From contig WQXU01000014.1 in NCBI GenBank assembly GCA_009781635.1, forward strand, positions 1 to 64,000: 64,000 nucleotides of DNA. The letters are read 5' to 3'. The number at the start of each line of letters is the position of its first letter. Within the stretch, counting starts at the first letter, position 1. The notes below the pieces were generated by a model, which was not told the origin of the DNA, searched no databases, and saw only the letters and a program-made list of their open reading frames with translations. Position numbers and translations under genes: made by a program. Shown here one piece after another: positions 50,522 to 59,832 of the stretch. Source of the DNA: Treponema sp. GTDB taxonomy: Bacteria; Spirochaetota; Spirochaetia; Treponematales; Breznakiellaceae.

Positions 50522-51025
50522 ATGAAAAAATTTTTCGTTTTAATTATTCTTTTTGCGTTTACTGCGTCATTCCTGGCAGCAGATTCTGTAGTAGGATACT
50601 GGTTAAGTATTGATGAAAAAACAAACAAGGTTACTGCAGGATGGCAGATATACCTGGAAAACAATGTGCTTTTCGGCAGGATTCTTTCTTTGGCAGATGA
50701 ACCAAGGGGCACAATAGCAGACCGCTGCAGAGAAAGCTATAATGGGTTTCCCGTTCGGGGAAGAGTCAATACAATGCCTGTAGCTGGAACTCCCTGGATT
50801 TTCGGCCTTACAATGCACAGGCCCGGCGACTGGAGAGGCGGCAGCATAATCAATCCGGAAGACGGCAGAATGTATAATTGCAGAATAATTTTCCATGCTG
50901 CAGACGGCAGAAGATATCAAAAGGACACCCTTGAAATGCGCGGCGAAATAGGGCTTGGGATTGGCCGAAGTCAATTCTGGCAAAAGACAGATGAGGCAAC
51001 TGCAAGTAATTTGTGGCCGAACTAG
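50522..51025 (+). CDS. secreted DUF2147-family protein
   Basis: 167 aa. Signal peptide ending FLAAD. VGYWLSIDEKTNKVTAGWQI opens the domain, and IFGLTMHRPGDWRGGSIINP and KDTLEMRGEIGLGIGRSQFW close it, as in DUF2147. These periplasmic lipocalin-like proteins have no fixed function. AAGGAG before the ATG. Lies 30 bp after the HD-GYP gene, same direction. Confidence 0.85.
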   Translation: MKKFFVLIILFAFTASFLAADSVVGYWLSIDEKTNKVTAGWQIYLENNVLFGRILSLADEPRGTIADRCRESYNGFPVRGRVNTMPVAGTPWIFGLTMHRPGDWRGGSIINPEDGRMYNCRIIFHAADGRRYQKDTLEMRGEIGLGIGRSQFWQKTDEATASNLWPN

Positions 51026-51071
51026 TATCTTCTGAACATCCATTACAGCTCTGTTATCAAAATCAAATGAT

Positions 51072-51917
51072 ATGATATGTGAAATAAAAGGTATTCCGGT
51101 TTATTATGAAAAATACGGGGAAGGAATACCAATATTACTGATTCATGGCTGGTCGGTTGATCACAGGCTGATGTCAGGACCATTCGAACCTGTACTAAGT
51201 CAATTGCAGGGATACTGCAGAATTTATATAGATTTACCTGGTATGGGAAAAACTCCTTCCGCAGACTGGCTGAAAAATTCCGACGATATGCTTGTAATAC
51301 TAAAAGAGTTTATTGATAAGGTTATCGCAAAGGAAAACTTTTTATTGGCAGGTGAATCATATGGGGGATACCTGTCGCTTGGGCTTATCAATGAACTTGG
51401 AAGCAGGATAGATGGTGTTTTTTTGCTGTGTCCGTCAATTGATTCATATTTGAATGTTATTAAAAGCGGTAATTTACCGGAAAAATCACTTTTATGGAAA
51501 TCAGATTTGTCTGCTGAACCGGAAGATGCAGCAGTTGTGAAAGCGTTTTTAAGCATGGCAGTTATCGCAACACCGGAAACATTTGATAAATACAAAAGAG
51601 ATATACTGCCCGGTTATAAAATACATGATAAGCAATTTCTTTTAAATCACTATAAGGGTGAGTATAATCCGCAGTCAGAGGAAGCTCTAAAAAAAATATT
51701 CTATGATAAACCTGTATGTATCTTAACAGGCAGACAGGATCATGTTGTGGGTTATTATTATGCATATGAAGCATTGGACAGATTTCCCAGAGCTTCTTTT
51801 GCAATTCTGGATTGTGCAGGGCATAATCTGCAAATAGAAAACGACCCGCTTTTTTCACAGTTCGTAAAAGACTGGATTTTAAGAGTAGAATTGGAATACA
51901 AAAAATTAAAAGGGTGA
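51072..51917 (+). CDS. alpha/beta hydrolase
   Basis: 281 aa. Oxyanion region ILLIHGWSVDH, nucleophile Ser in LLAGESYGGYLSLGL, acid Asp in CILTGRQDHVVGY and catalytic His in LDCAGHNLQIEND. Cytoplasmic, no signal peptide. Substrate unknown (esterase, lactonase or peptidase possible). Last of a run of plus-strand genes from infA. Confidence 0.87.
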   Translation: MICEIKGIPVYYEKYGEGIPILLIHGWSVDHRLMSGPFEPVLSQLQGYCRIYIDLPGMGKTPSADWLKNSDDMLVILKEFIDKVIAKENFLLAGESYGGYLSLGLINELGSRIDGVFLLCPSIDSYLNVIKSGNLPEKSLLWKSDLSAEPEDAAVVKAFLSMAVIATPETFDKYKRDILPGYKIHDKQFLLNHYKGEYNPQSEEALKKIFYDKPVCILTGRQDHVVGYYYAYEALDRFPRASFAILDCAGHNLQIENDPLFSQFVKDWILRVELEYKKLKG

Positions 51918-51970
51918 ATTAAAAAAGCGCTTGATTAAATATTTAGCTATAAAGACAAAATTCTGTTTCA

Positions 51971-52001
51971 GGGCTGTCTTGAGTTGCTTTCCGGACAGCC
52001 C
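51971..52001. terminator. hairpin between convergent genes
   Basis: GGGCTGTC (51971-51978) and GACAGCCC (51994-52001) form a perfect 8-bp stem with a 15-nt loop between the converging hydrolase and HigA-like genes. The following T-runs are weak, so it may be a Rho-assisted or bidirectional barrier. Confidence 0.5.
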
Positions 52002-52014
52002 CAGGCTCATTTAA

Positions 52015-52443
52015 TTACTTTTTGCGGTTTTTGCCGGATTTTCTCCCTCTGGCCTGTTTTGCGCCGGGGACTTTTGAAGCATTTTTCCGTTTTTCTGAAA
52101 TTGAGTTTGATTTTCGTTTTGTTGTTTTTACTTCTGCCTTTGCCGTACCTTTGGGTTTTTCAGCTTTTTGTATGCTTTTTACCAGTGACAAGAACTTTTT
52201 ATTTGCGGAAAGTTCATCTATTTCCGATGATAACTGTATATTCAGCCAATACATCGGAGAATTATTAAAATATTTTCCCAGCCGAAGCGCGGTAGGTACT
52301 GATATTTTTGCTTTTCCTTTTATTATGTTAAGTATTGTTTGATAACTCAGCTTAATTTCTTTTGAAAGATAAAAGGGATTAATTTGGTAGTCATCAATAA
52401 ATGATTGAAGGACTGAACCCGGGGTTTTAGTTGAATTTGGCAT
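52015..52443 (-). CDS. HigA-like XRE protein with a Lys-rich histone-like tail
   Basis: 142 aa. The first 90 residues are a HigA-type HTH: VLQSFIDDYQINPFYLSKEI, SVPTALRLGKYFNNSPMYWL, NIQLSSEID. The last 50 are strongly basic (KPKGTAKAEVKTTKRKS, KNASKVPGAKQARGRKSGKN), rich in Lys/Ala/Ser like histone H1 tails. HigA antitoxins normally end near residue 100. No HigB toxin gene adjoins it. AAGGAG before the ATG; an operator-like dyad overlaps its promoter. Confidence 0.78.
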   Translation of the reverse strand: MPNSTKTPGSVLQSFIDDYQINPFYLSKEIKLSYQTILNIIKGKAKISVPTALRLGKYFNNSPMYWLNIQLSSEIDELSANKKFLSLVKSIQKAEKPKGTAKAEVKTTKRKSNSISEKRKNASKVPGAKQARGRKSGKNRKK

Positions 52444-52457
52444 AATAGCTCCTTAAA

Positions 52458-52499
52458 ATATGATTTAATAATCATATAATAAATAACAAAGAGTAGCAA
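52458..52499 (-). promoter_or_regulatory. promoter and operator of the HigA-like gene
   Basis: Perfect dyad ATATGATT-TAAT-AATCATAT (52458-52477). On the minus strand TTGCTA (52499-52494), 17-bp spacer, TATGAT (52476-52471), so the -10 box lies inside the dyad. This is the layout of an autorepressed XRE gene. Confidence 0.6.
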
Positions 52500-52572
52500 G
52501 TGTTAAAACAAAAATAAATAATATTTGACTGATTTAATATAAATATTCTTATATACCTGTATTAGTATCTAT

Positions 52573-52719
52573 ATGAAAAATCAGCTTTTTATTTTAGAAA
52601 TTTCAGCTAATGATGGCTTAAACGCCGGATATTTTTTGGATATCAGAATTGTACTGGAATTTAATGAAAAACATATAAAAATGCAATTCTTAAGTTTTTT
52701 ATTTGTTAATTACTCATAA
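52573..52719 (+). CDS. possible 48-aa small protein
   Basis: Short frame with a plausible composition (KNQLFILEISANDGLNAGYF, KHIKMQFLSFLFVNYS). No ribosome binding site is clear. TTGACT lies about 45 bp upstream. It overlaps the end of the minus-strand lipoprotein gene by 14 bp. Could be a gene or a remnant. Confidence 0.25.
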   Translation: MKNQLFILEISANDGLNAGYFLDIRIVLEFNEKHIKMQFLSFLFVNYS

Positions 52720-53656
52720 AATCAGTGTCTAAATGGCAACTAACCAGAAGAAAATCATTATTTGTAGCTTCATAATGGGGAATATGCCTTCCAATAACAA
52801 TTAATGCCCTGTTTTCAAATGGACTGATAAAATAACCTAAAGAAAAAACATTGAAAATAGTATTCTGTATGAATTCCGTTTCAGAAAAGCCATCTTCATT
52901 AATCACTTTTCTTTTTCCCTGTGTTTCAACTATTATTCTGTAACTTTCAATTTCCTCATAACCATAATGGGAATCTTCTTTTTTATTAATTTCTTCAATA
53001 ACATTATAGACTATATTATTGTGTATAACAGGTAGTTTTCTAAACTCTGTCTGAATGAATTCAATTCCGTTATTTATACAGATATTTCTGAATCCCTGGA
53101 AAAAAGCTTCATAATCTATTGCAGGCCCCTCTTCGTCATATCCGCTTCCTTCTGAGTATATCATTCTTCTTCCTTCGCCGTTATCAACCACAGAATTTTT
53201 CCATAAAATACTATTATCAATAAGATCTAAAATATAGACTTCTGTAGATATCCAGCCCGGTCCGTCCCAAATATCAGCATAACTATAAGCTGCTTTTCCA
53301 TCTCTTGACCATCCCCATAATCTGAAATTATTACGGGAGCTAAACCAGTAATTAAGACTGATGAAATGCTCGTGTTCTTCATCAAATTGGAATAGATCTA
53401 CTATTAAGGGAAGTAAAATATTTTCTGCTCCGTAATTTACATGCATATTCCTGAAATCCTCATTAAAATCTTCATAGTCCTCATAGTATATTGCCGGCTC
53501 CTCATTGATATGTCCTTCAGTTTGAGCATGCTCTGCTTCTTGCAGCGAAGTTTCCCATGCTTGTGAAGTAATTTGTATTTCCTGATTTTTTTGCGCGCGG
53601 CAGTTTATTAATAAAAATAGCCCTGCAAAAATAACCAAAATAAATAATTTTTTCAT
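52706..53656 (-). CDS. lipoprotein of unknown function with repeated motif
   Basis: 316 aa. Signal peptide with lipobox LINC. A motif occurs twice: EEPAIYYEDYEDFNEDFRNM (about residue 50) and EEGPAIDYEAFFQGFRNICI (about residue 175), each before a hydrophobic strand, suggesting two related domains. FISLNYWFSSRNNFRLWGWS and WDGPGWISTEVYILDL look like beta-propeller or lipoprotein surface strands. Not recognised. The ATG nine codons inside the longest frame fits the signal peptide. Confidence 0.6.
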   Translation of the reverse strand: MKKLFILVIFAGLFLLINCRAQKNQEIQITSQAWETSLQEAEHAQTEGHINEEPAIYYEDYEDFNEDFRNMHVNYGAENILLPLIVDLFQFDEEHEHFISLNYWFSSRNNFRLWGWSRDGKAAYSYADIWDGPGWISTEVYILDLIDNSILWKNSVVDNGEGRRMIYSEGSGYDEEGPAIDYEAFFQGFRNICINNGIEFIQTEFRKLPVIHNNIVYNVIEEINKKEDSHYGYEEIESYRIIVETQGKRKVINEDGFSETEFIQNTIFNVFSLGYFISPFENRALIVIGRHIPHYEATNNDFLLVSCHLDTDFMSN

Positions 53657-53783
53657 TGGATACTCCAGTATTAATATGATCACGCTTTTTAGTTATAATT
53701 TCAAGAGAACATATATATGAAGATAAATTCCTTATTGAAGTTGGAAGAGGTACGGGGTGGTTTAACGCATCACATATTTCTTT

Positions 53784-55205
53784 TTATATAAAATAACAAT
53801 AATCAAGTAATCTGTTGCCGAATTTGTCTTCTTCATAGAACCTGTGCCAGTTAAAGCGCTGGAAAAACCATTTTTCCGGTACAGGGAATTTATTTTTGCA
53901 TTTGTCATGGTAATTTATTATTGCATCTCTTTTGCCGTATACAGTGCAAACACCTAATGTTGATTTGGGGAAGTCGATAACTTCATATCCTTGCTGAAGA
54001 AGCTGCGGGGAGATTTCCGTACCTTCCGGCATAAATATCCCAAGCCAGTATTCTGCATATTCATTATTGATCTTTATCAATCCTATGTCCGCATTGCCGC
54101 CTTCATATAATTTCTTTAATTCCATAGTTGTCTGCTTTTCTATTAATTCAAATTCATTATTTAAGCGGCAGGTATCAATATTATCAAGTATTTTTTTATA
54201 ATTAAAATCGGAAATGGATTCTTTATATTTTTTCCCAATGAAACGTAATGAAGGAACTTTTTGTTTGTAAGTATTAATTATCCCTGATGGTGTTTTTTGG
54301 ATATGATTTTCAGTTTTCTTAGTTACAGGCGCATACCATTCCCATTGATGATAAAGTCCGCCAAATGCCAAAGAATCAAATCTCTCAAAATTAATTCTTT
54401 TTCGTTCCAGAAAAAATTTTTGGTTTTCATCATCCATAAAATCGTCTATTGCTTTGAATAGTGCATCCGCTGCAGCCATATTAACTTCAGAACCTTTTGG
54501 GCTAATGAAGCAAAAACGGGCGCATAACGAAGACGGGAATGTATAGTGATCAAAACCTTCAGGAATATTTTTTAGGTTTTTAACCAGAGCTGCCGGCATA
54601 AACAGGGAATAATCAGGATGATAATTATCAGTAAGGGCTGTTCTGCATAGGCTAATGTGCATATTGTAGTTTTTAATATTCGGTATTTTGCAGCGTTCAT
54701 AATTAACAAAATTATTTGCTATTTGAGGACATAAAACTAAATCATCGCGGAATGTTACTTTATGCATTTTTCCAATTAAATAAAATTGAGGAATCATAAC
54801 AAGATCAGGCCCTAACAAAACTCCGTCTTTTACTTTACTGGAGTTAAAAAGATGCAAAGGCGGATTTATTTGTATAAACTGCCCGGTTTTACGTAAATCA
54901 CCGGGTGTTAGTCCATATTCACGTTTAAATGCCCTGATATAAGATTGTTCAAACTCAAAACCGTAATCCAGAGCAATATTAATTATATTTTGATCGGTCT
55001 TCAGCAAGTCTCCTATGCTTGCAGCAAGTTTCCGGGAACGTATGTATGTACCGATAGATTGCCCAAAAGCAATTGTAAATATCTTTCGCAGATGAGATGA
55101 TGAAATAGAAAACTTATCCGCAAGATAATTATAATCAATATCGTCTTTTAGCCTGTCTTCTATCTCGTTTAATACGCTATCAAGCAAATCATAGGGTTTT
55201 AGCAT
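53784..55205 (-). CDS. AraC-family regulator with two GyrI-like effector domains
   Basis: 473 aa. N-terminal AraC HTH pair (about 15-108): YNYLADKFSISSSHLRKIFT and IALDYGFEFEQSYIRAFKRE. Then two regions resembling GyrI-like/SOUL effector domains: about 130-290 (YLIGKMHKVTF, FDHYTFPSSLCARFCF, FERFDSLAFGG) and about 310-470 (SLRFIGKKYKES, YEVIDFPKSTLGVCTVYG, FNWHRFYEEDKFGNRLLDYC). One effector domain is usual, so two is odd. Upstream neighbour is a GH5 gene transcribed the same way. Confidence 0.75.
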   Translation of the reverse strand: MLKPYDLLDSVLNEIEDRLKDDIDYNYLADKFSISSSHLRKIFTIAFGQSIGTYIRSRKLAASIGDLLKTDQNIINIALDYGFEFEQSYIRAFKREYGLTPGDLRKTGQFIQINPPLHLFNSSKVKDGVLLGPDLVMIPQFYLIGKMHKVTFRDDLVLCPQIANNFVNYERCKIPNIKNYNMHISLCRTALTDNYHPDYSLFMPAALVKNLKNIPEGFDHYTFPSSLCARFCFISPKGSEVNMAAADALFKAIDDFMDDENQKFFLERKRINFERFDSLAFGGLYHQWEWYAPVTKKTENHIQKTPSGIINTYKQKVPSLRFIGKKYKESISDFNYKKILDNIDTCRLNNEFELIEKQTTMELKKLYEGGNADIGLIKINNEYAEYWLGIFMPEGTEISPQLLQQGYEVIDFPKSTLGVCTVYGKRDAIINYHDKCKNKFPVPEKWFFQRFNWHRFYEEDKFGNRLLDYCYFI

Positions 55206-55294
55206 TGTTGTTTACCGTGTAAATATAATAGTGATTTAGTATATCAAAAAATGAACTTTTTTGATTATTAATCTCTGTAATTTCCTTAATGAGT

Positions 55295-56530
55295 TTAAGG
55301 TATAGAAGGGATTGATTTGTAATCTTCTGTAACGCTCATTATAGCTGTTACAATTTGAGGGAAAACAAACTGGTTAGTATGCCTGTTAAGAATCCTGAAA
55401 CTCGCTGAACCTTCAAGACGGACAGGCGCATGCCCGCCATCCCACCAGAAACAGCGTATACCTTTACTCATGGCATATCCAACTAAGAATTCTGTATGTC
55501 CGGCTCTTGCATCGATATTATTTTGATCTTCTGCGCCGTATTCGCCAATAATTACAGGTATACCGGCTTTTATGAATTTATTATAAACAAGATCAATTCC
55601 TTCTATAACCGGTGCAATATCGGATGGATTATTCTTATCCCATGTCCTTACAGCTCCATTTACTATTGTGGCTCCATAAGAAAATGTATATGGCGAATAT
55701 AAATGTATAGAAACAATTATCTTATCAGGAGTTGTATCTTTTGGAATAAGCAAATCATTTACAGAAGATACAGTTGAAGCAGCGGCATAGGTATTAATCA
55801 TTAAGACTCGTTTGCTATTATTACCGCCGCTTGTCCTTACTGTATCAACAAACACTTGATAGTATTCATTTATAACAGCACGTTCTTCAGCAGTACCTCC
55901 AGCCCATTCAGCGGCGCTGCCTTTGGTTCTTGGTTCATTCAGGCCCTGAAAGATTAACTTTTCATTGTAATTTCGGAAATTATAAGCGATCTGTTCCCAT
56001 ATTATCCTGAATGCCCGTAATGATTCTGCCTTTTGCGCATTTTTGAATTTAAATATATCTTCATCATGATGTGTGTTAATTATAATATACAAATCAAGTT
56101 CAACCGCATAGTTAATTACTTCTGTAACCCTATCCATCCAGTCTGAACGGATAATATAATTCCTTCTGCTTGATGTTTTAGATCTGTCAACTGCTTTTGA
56201 CCATGAAACCGGAATCCTGATAGCGTTAAAACCTGCATTTTTTATAGCTGCAACATTTTCTTTTGTTATAACAGGATTAAACCAGCATGTTTCTATCCAG
56301 GAAAGAGGAGAATCATAAAAAATCCATTTTTCATCGTAATCAGTAGCGTCAAGAGCGTTTCCAAGATTCCATCCGGTCCTTATATCAGACACCAGTTGAG
56401 CAGCAGAAATATCATTAAACGGCTGCGGGTTTGGCGGAGCTTCGGCGCTTAAATAATATTTTCCATTTGTGTTGTTACTTATACAACTAATCATTAAAAT
56501 TCCTGCAATAAACGCTAAAATAAATTTCAT
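55295..56530 (-). CDS. GH5 family beta-glycanase (cellulase-like) lipoprotein
   Basis: 411 aa. Lipobox LMISC, then a GH5 TIM barrel: IRTGWNLGNALDATD, KNAGFNAIRIPVSWSKAV, IIINTHHDED, acid/base Glu in LIFQGLNEPRTKGS, His-Tyr in VSIHLYSPYTF, nucleophile Glu in PVIIGEYGAEDQNN and Trp in IRCFWWDGG. Predicted endo-beta-1,4-glucanase or related activity on plant polysaccharide, anchored outside the cell. Preceding AGGA fits the ATG. Supports a plant-fibre-fed gut habitat. Confidence 0.92.
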   Translation of the reverse strand: MKFILAFIAGILMISCISNNTNGKYYLSAEAPPNPQPFNDISAAQLVSDIRTGWNLGNALDATDYDEKWIFYDSPLSWIETCWFNPVITKENVAAIKNAGFNAIRIPVSWSKAVDRSKTSSRRNYIIRSDWMDRVTEVINYAVELDLYIIINTHHDEDIFKFKNAQKAESLRAFRIIWEQIAYNFRNYNEKLIFQGLNEPRTKGSAAEWAGGTAEERAVINEYYQVFVDTVRTSGGNNSKRVLMINTYAAASTVSSVNDLLIPKDTTPDKIIVSIHLYSPYTFSYGATIVNGAVRTWDKNNPSDIAPVIEGIDLVYNKFIKAGIPVIIGEYGAEDQNNIDARAGHTEFLVGYAMSKGIRCFWWDGGHAPVRLEGSASFRILNRHTNQFVFPQIVTAIMSVTEDYKSIPSIP

Positions 56531-56595
56531 TCAGGTTCCTGTTCTTCAAAGCATATATTTTCTAAATGTCAAATAATGAACATTTTTGCCTTAAC

Positions 56596-57381
56596 TTAAT
56601 ATAATTCCCATGGGTTTATACAATTATTGGCTATAAACTGGAATTCTTTTGGGTCTGGGTATTTATATGATGTCCAGTTTTCAAAACTTTCAATTAAAGC
56701 CAAAGCGTCTTCATCCGCTAGAGTAGTCAGGAATTTTTGGCATTTTTCTACTATATCAGCTGGTTTATTGAAAGCATTTATTATGCATGCTTCCAGTTTG
56801 CGTAAAGACGGAAATAAAATTTCATTTTCTATAAGAATGAGCCTGTAAAGATTATAAACCATACTATTTGCAATATGATCTTTCATAAAACCTTCCGGTT
56901 TGCAAATCAGCCAGTAATATGAATAAGACTGTTTTAGTGTACAGTAAAACCGCAGTTGTTTTGATGCCGCCTCCTGTTTTTGAAATACCGGTATTTTTTT
57001 AGCGAGCTCCTGTAAACCTGCCTGACGGCAAAAAAGCATTTTTGCACTGGTAAACTTGTTTCGTTTGGGTTCAGGCCCATTTTCCGCTAATTCTTCCATG
57101 TGTTTTTTTGTCATGTAGTGAATATCGAAATAGCCGCCGTCATAAGTGCATTTTCCAAAACATGATTCAATTACATCGCCTGATTTATCATTTTCATCAA
57201 AAAATAATTTTTTCTTCTCTTCAAAAAAATCAGGTGTTACTACAGCAATACCGTCAATGTCTGAATCCGGACGTTCTGTACCAGTAGCAATTGAACCCAC
57301 AAGAAACAGCGCAATAATTTTAGGGTTTTGACCATAATGAGCTATCATGCTTACTATGGATTCTTTGTGATGTTTGTACAT
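56596..57381 (-). CDS. nucleotidyltransferase-domain protein (aminoglycoside adenylyltransferase-like)
   Basis: 261 aa. LFLVGSIATGTERPDSDIDG is the GSxxxGxxxxxSDxD nucleotidyltransferase core with both catalytic Asp, followed by a helical C-terminal domain (QLRFYCTLKQSYSYYWLICK). Similar enzymes adenylylate aminoglycosides, lincosamides or other small molecules; target here unknown. Lies between the GH5 and MMPL genes on the same strand. Confidence 0.78.
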   Translation of the reverse strand: MYKHHKESIVSMIAHYGQNPKIIALFLVGSIATGTERPDSDIDGIAVVTPDFFEEKKKLFFDENDKSGDVIESCFGKCTYDGGYFDIHYMTKKHMEELAENGPEPKRNKFTSAKMLFCRQAGLQELAKKIPVFQKQEAASKQLRFYCTLKQSYSYYWLICKPEGFMKDHIANSMVYNLYRLILIENEILFPSLRKLEACIINAFNKPADIVEKCQKFLTTLADEDALALIESFENWTSYKYPDPKEFQFIANNCINPWELY

Positions 57382-57458
57382 TTTTTTACCTCTTTTAATT
57401 GATCAATCATAAAAATTCTTAGTAAAATGTAGATGAATAAAAAATAAAAAAATGAACA

Positions 57459-59828
57459 TTATTGATTTTTTAAATCATTTTCCGTTCCCTGTAAAAGCAT
57501 TGTGAATATAAAAGCGGCAGCCAACCCCACTGCAACAGTAAGCCCCAAAATATTAACCGGTGTAAAGCTGCTAAAAGTTAGAATGCCGAATGAAAAACCG
57601 GAAGTAATAAAAGATAAAAACACAGCAAAGCGCACAAGTTTCTTACTCTTGCCGTTTTTGCTGCCAGACATGAAAATATTAAAATCTGTCCCCAAGCCAA
57701 AAACCAGGATAAGAGCAGAAATAGGTAAAAACCCTAAAGGTATATTTTTAAGAGCCAGAACAGCTAAAGCAGCAAGTATTCCCAAAGCAGGAGTTATACA
57801 AATTATTATACTCTTTTTTATTGGATAAACAATAAAAATTATGATAGCAATAATAAAATAAGCTATAAAAAATAATAACACAATAATTCTGGTAAGGTAA
57901 TCTAAATCGCGGTTTATATCTTCTTCCTTATTGATTAAATACACAAAATCGTATTTCTCTGCAATGGATTTAAATACACCTAAATCTTTAGCATGAAAAG
58001 GAAACACGCAAGAATAATAATACCCGTTTATTTCACCTATCCAAAGATTGGAGATCTCCGCCCAGAATCTTACATCTTCGGGAGAGTAATAAATTTCTCC
58101 GGCAGCAAATTCCGCATAAAATATTTCTTCATATTCCGGCGGGAATCCAAGGTTGTTATACTGTAAGCCGGCCAGAGGCAGCAGAGCGCTCATGGCTTTA
58201 TAGGTGTTCTTTTGGTTTTCTAACGAAGGAACAAACATCGAAGTTCCTATGAATGAATTCAGATTCCCTCTGGCGGTTTCTTCTTCCAGCTGCAGGATAA
58301 GCCGTTCTTCGTTTTTTAAAGTTTCTTCGGCGCTGCTGCCGGAAACGATAAAATACCAGGGTGAAGAGCCATGATCCAGAACAATAGCTGCCCTTTTTTC
58401 CGACTCCTCAAGGAAAGGTGACATTGTGTAAAGAGAGCCTAAATCAGTTTTTATTTTCAAACCATGAGGATTAAAGAAAAGAATAATGATAAAGACTGCT
58501 GCCAAAACCGAAGCTAAAATTATTCTAAATACCGGAGGTATAGATATTTTTTTTCCATCCAGAAATTTAAGATGCCTTTTATTTTCGTCTGGCAGCTTCA
58601 ATAGAGGATAGATGCAGTAAGCGGTAAGAAAAGAACTTATTAACCCTACCATGGTAAAAACTGAAAATTGTTTAAAAATAGGGAAAGGTGTAAAAAGAAT
58701 AGAAAGAAAACAAAGTGTAGAAGATACAAAACACATTATCAAGCTTTTGGAAATTGAAGAACGAATTTCATTCCCGTTTTTTAATGCAGCATTTCCCCGC
58801 CACGAAATGAAAAAATGAATAGAATAATCTATACATATTCCTATCAGGGTTGTGCCAAAAATAAATGTGAAAAAATGAATTTCTCTAAAAAATAAAAATA
58901 CAGTAGTTGTTGCCAGCACCAAAGATATTAAAATATCCAGTATCGAAAAAATGATAGGAATGGGCGAACGGAAAATAATAATAAAAAGCAAGAGGATAAA
59001 AACCAGTGAAATAGTACAAAGAATAGCGATTTCTTTTTGCGCACTGGAAGCGCTTTCGTAACTGTGAAAAGGAACTCCGGAAAAATACAATTCCAGTTCC
59101 GGTTCTGAATCTTTAATCAATGCTGCAGCGGAATAAAAATCATTTATGATATTGTCTGCAATATTAGTAACAGAAACTGCCTGAGAAGAAAGTGTCATTC
59201 GAAGGAGAACATGCCAAATCTCATCATTTTGGACCGACAAAACATCTTCTTTAATTCCAAGATTCCCGCTTGCAAGCAATGACGATGAAAGAAATTCTTT
59301 CATTCGTCTTTCTGTAAGAAGAAAAGGATCCTTGTCGATATGGGTAAGCGGAATTAAATTAAATGCTCCATAAACCGAAACCAGAGCATCCGTCGCAATT
59401 TCTCCTGCGTCTCCTGATTCCAGCAATTCAATGGTATTTTTTCCGGCAATAACAAAACGGGATTTGTAGAAATACTCAGCAATTTCTGCGATAGCATGAG
59501 AATCATAAAAAAGAGAGGCGCTGTCAACACCTGCAGCATTTTTAAATTCGTTATAAAAAGAAACAGCTGTATTTTTAGCTTTTTCAAAAACGGGGGATGC
59601 AAAAAGGATAACTGTTTCACGGCTATTTCTTTCTTCAAGAACATTGTCTGCTTCAGCAATCTTTGACATGTTTCTCTGCGGGAACAAATCCAAAAGCTGG
59701 GTGCTTAAACGCAGGGGCGGTGCAAAAAACAATGATAGACCCAATAGTGCAGGGATGCCCAAATGTATAATAAACCAAAGCTTAATGAAGATATCGCGCT
59801 TCAAAGGAAGCAGCTTTCTTTGAAGCAT
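57459..59828 (-). CDS. RND/MMPL-family exporter
   Basis: 789 aa. Two halves, each with a periplasmic loop and a bundle of membrane helices: about 290-430 (IALLCTISLVFILLLFIIIF-like, GTTLIGICIDYSIHFFI) and 640-780 (GLGTDFNIFMSGSKNGKSKK). The IDYS/TDF aspartates are the MMPL proton-relay signature. Exports lipidic molecules or aryl-polyene-type products. An ATG at 59861 is also possible; 59828 avoids overlap with the LolA gene. Ends the TonB receptor-DUF3261-LolA-MMPL run. Confidence 0.82.
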   Translation of the reverse strand: MLQRKLLPLKRDIFIKLWFIIHLGIPALLGLSLFFAPPLRLSTQLLDLFPQRNMSKIAEADNVLEERNSRETVILFASPVFEKAKNTAVSFYNEFKNAAGVDSASLFYDSHAIAEIAEYFYKSRFVIAGKNTIELLESGDAGEIATDALVSVYGAFNLIPLTHIDKDPFLLTERRMKEFLSSSLLASGNLGIKEDVLSVQNDEIWHVLLRMTLSSQAVSVTNIADNIINDFYSAAALIKDSEPELELYFSGVPFHSYESASSAQKEIAILCTISLVFILLLFIIIFRSPIPIIFSILDILISLVLATTTVFLFFREIHFFTFIFGTTLIGICIDYSIHFFISWRGNAALKNGNEIRSSISKSLIMCFVSSTLCFLSILFTPFPIFKQFSVFTMVGLISSFLTAYCIYPLLKLPDENKRHLKFLDGKKISIPPVFRIILASVLAAVFIIILFFNPHGLKIKTDLGSLYTMSPFLEESEKRAAIVLDHGSSPWYFIVSGSSAEETLKNEERLILQLEEETARGNLNSFIGTSMFVPSLENQKNTYKAMSALLPLAGLQYNNLGFPPEYEEIFYAEFAAGEIYYSPEDVRFWAEISNLWIGEINGYYYSCVFPFHAKDLGVFKSIAEKYDFVYLINKEEDINRDLDYLTRIIVLLFFIAYFIIAIIIFIVYPIKKSIIICITPALGILAALAVLALKNIPLGFLPISALILVFGLGTDFNIFMSGSKNGKSKKLVRFAVFLSFITSGFSFGILTFSSFTPVNILGLTVAVGLAAAFIFTMLLQGTENDLKNQ

Positions 59829-59832
59829 TAAA

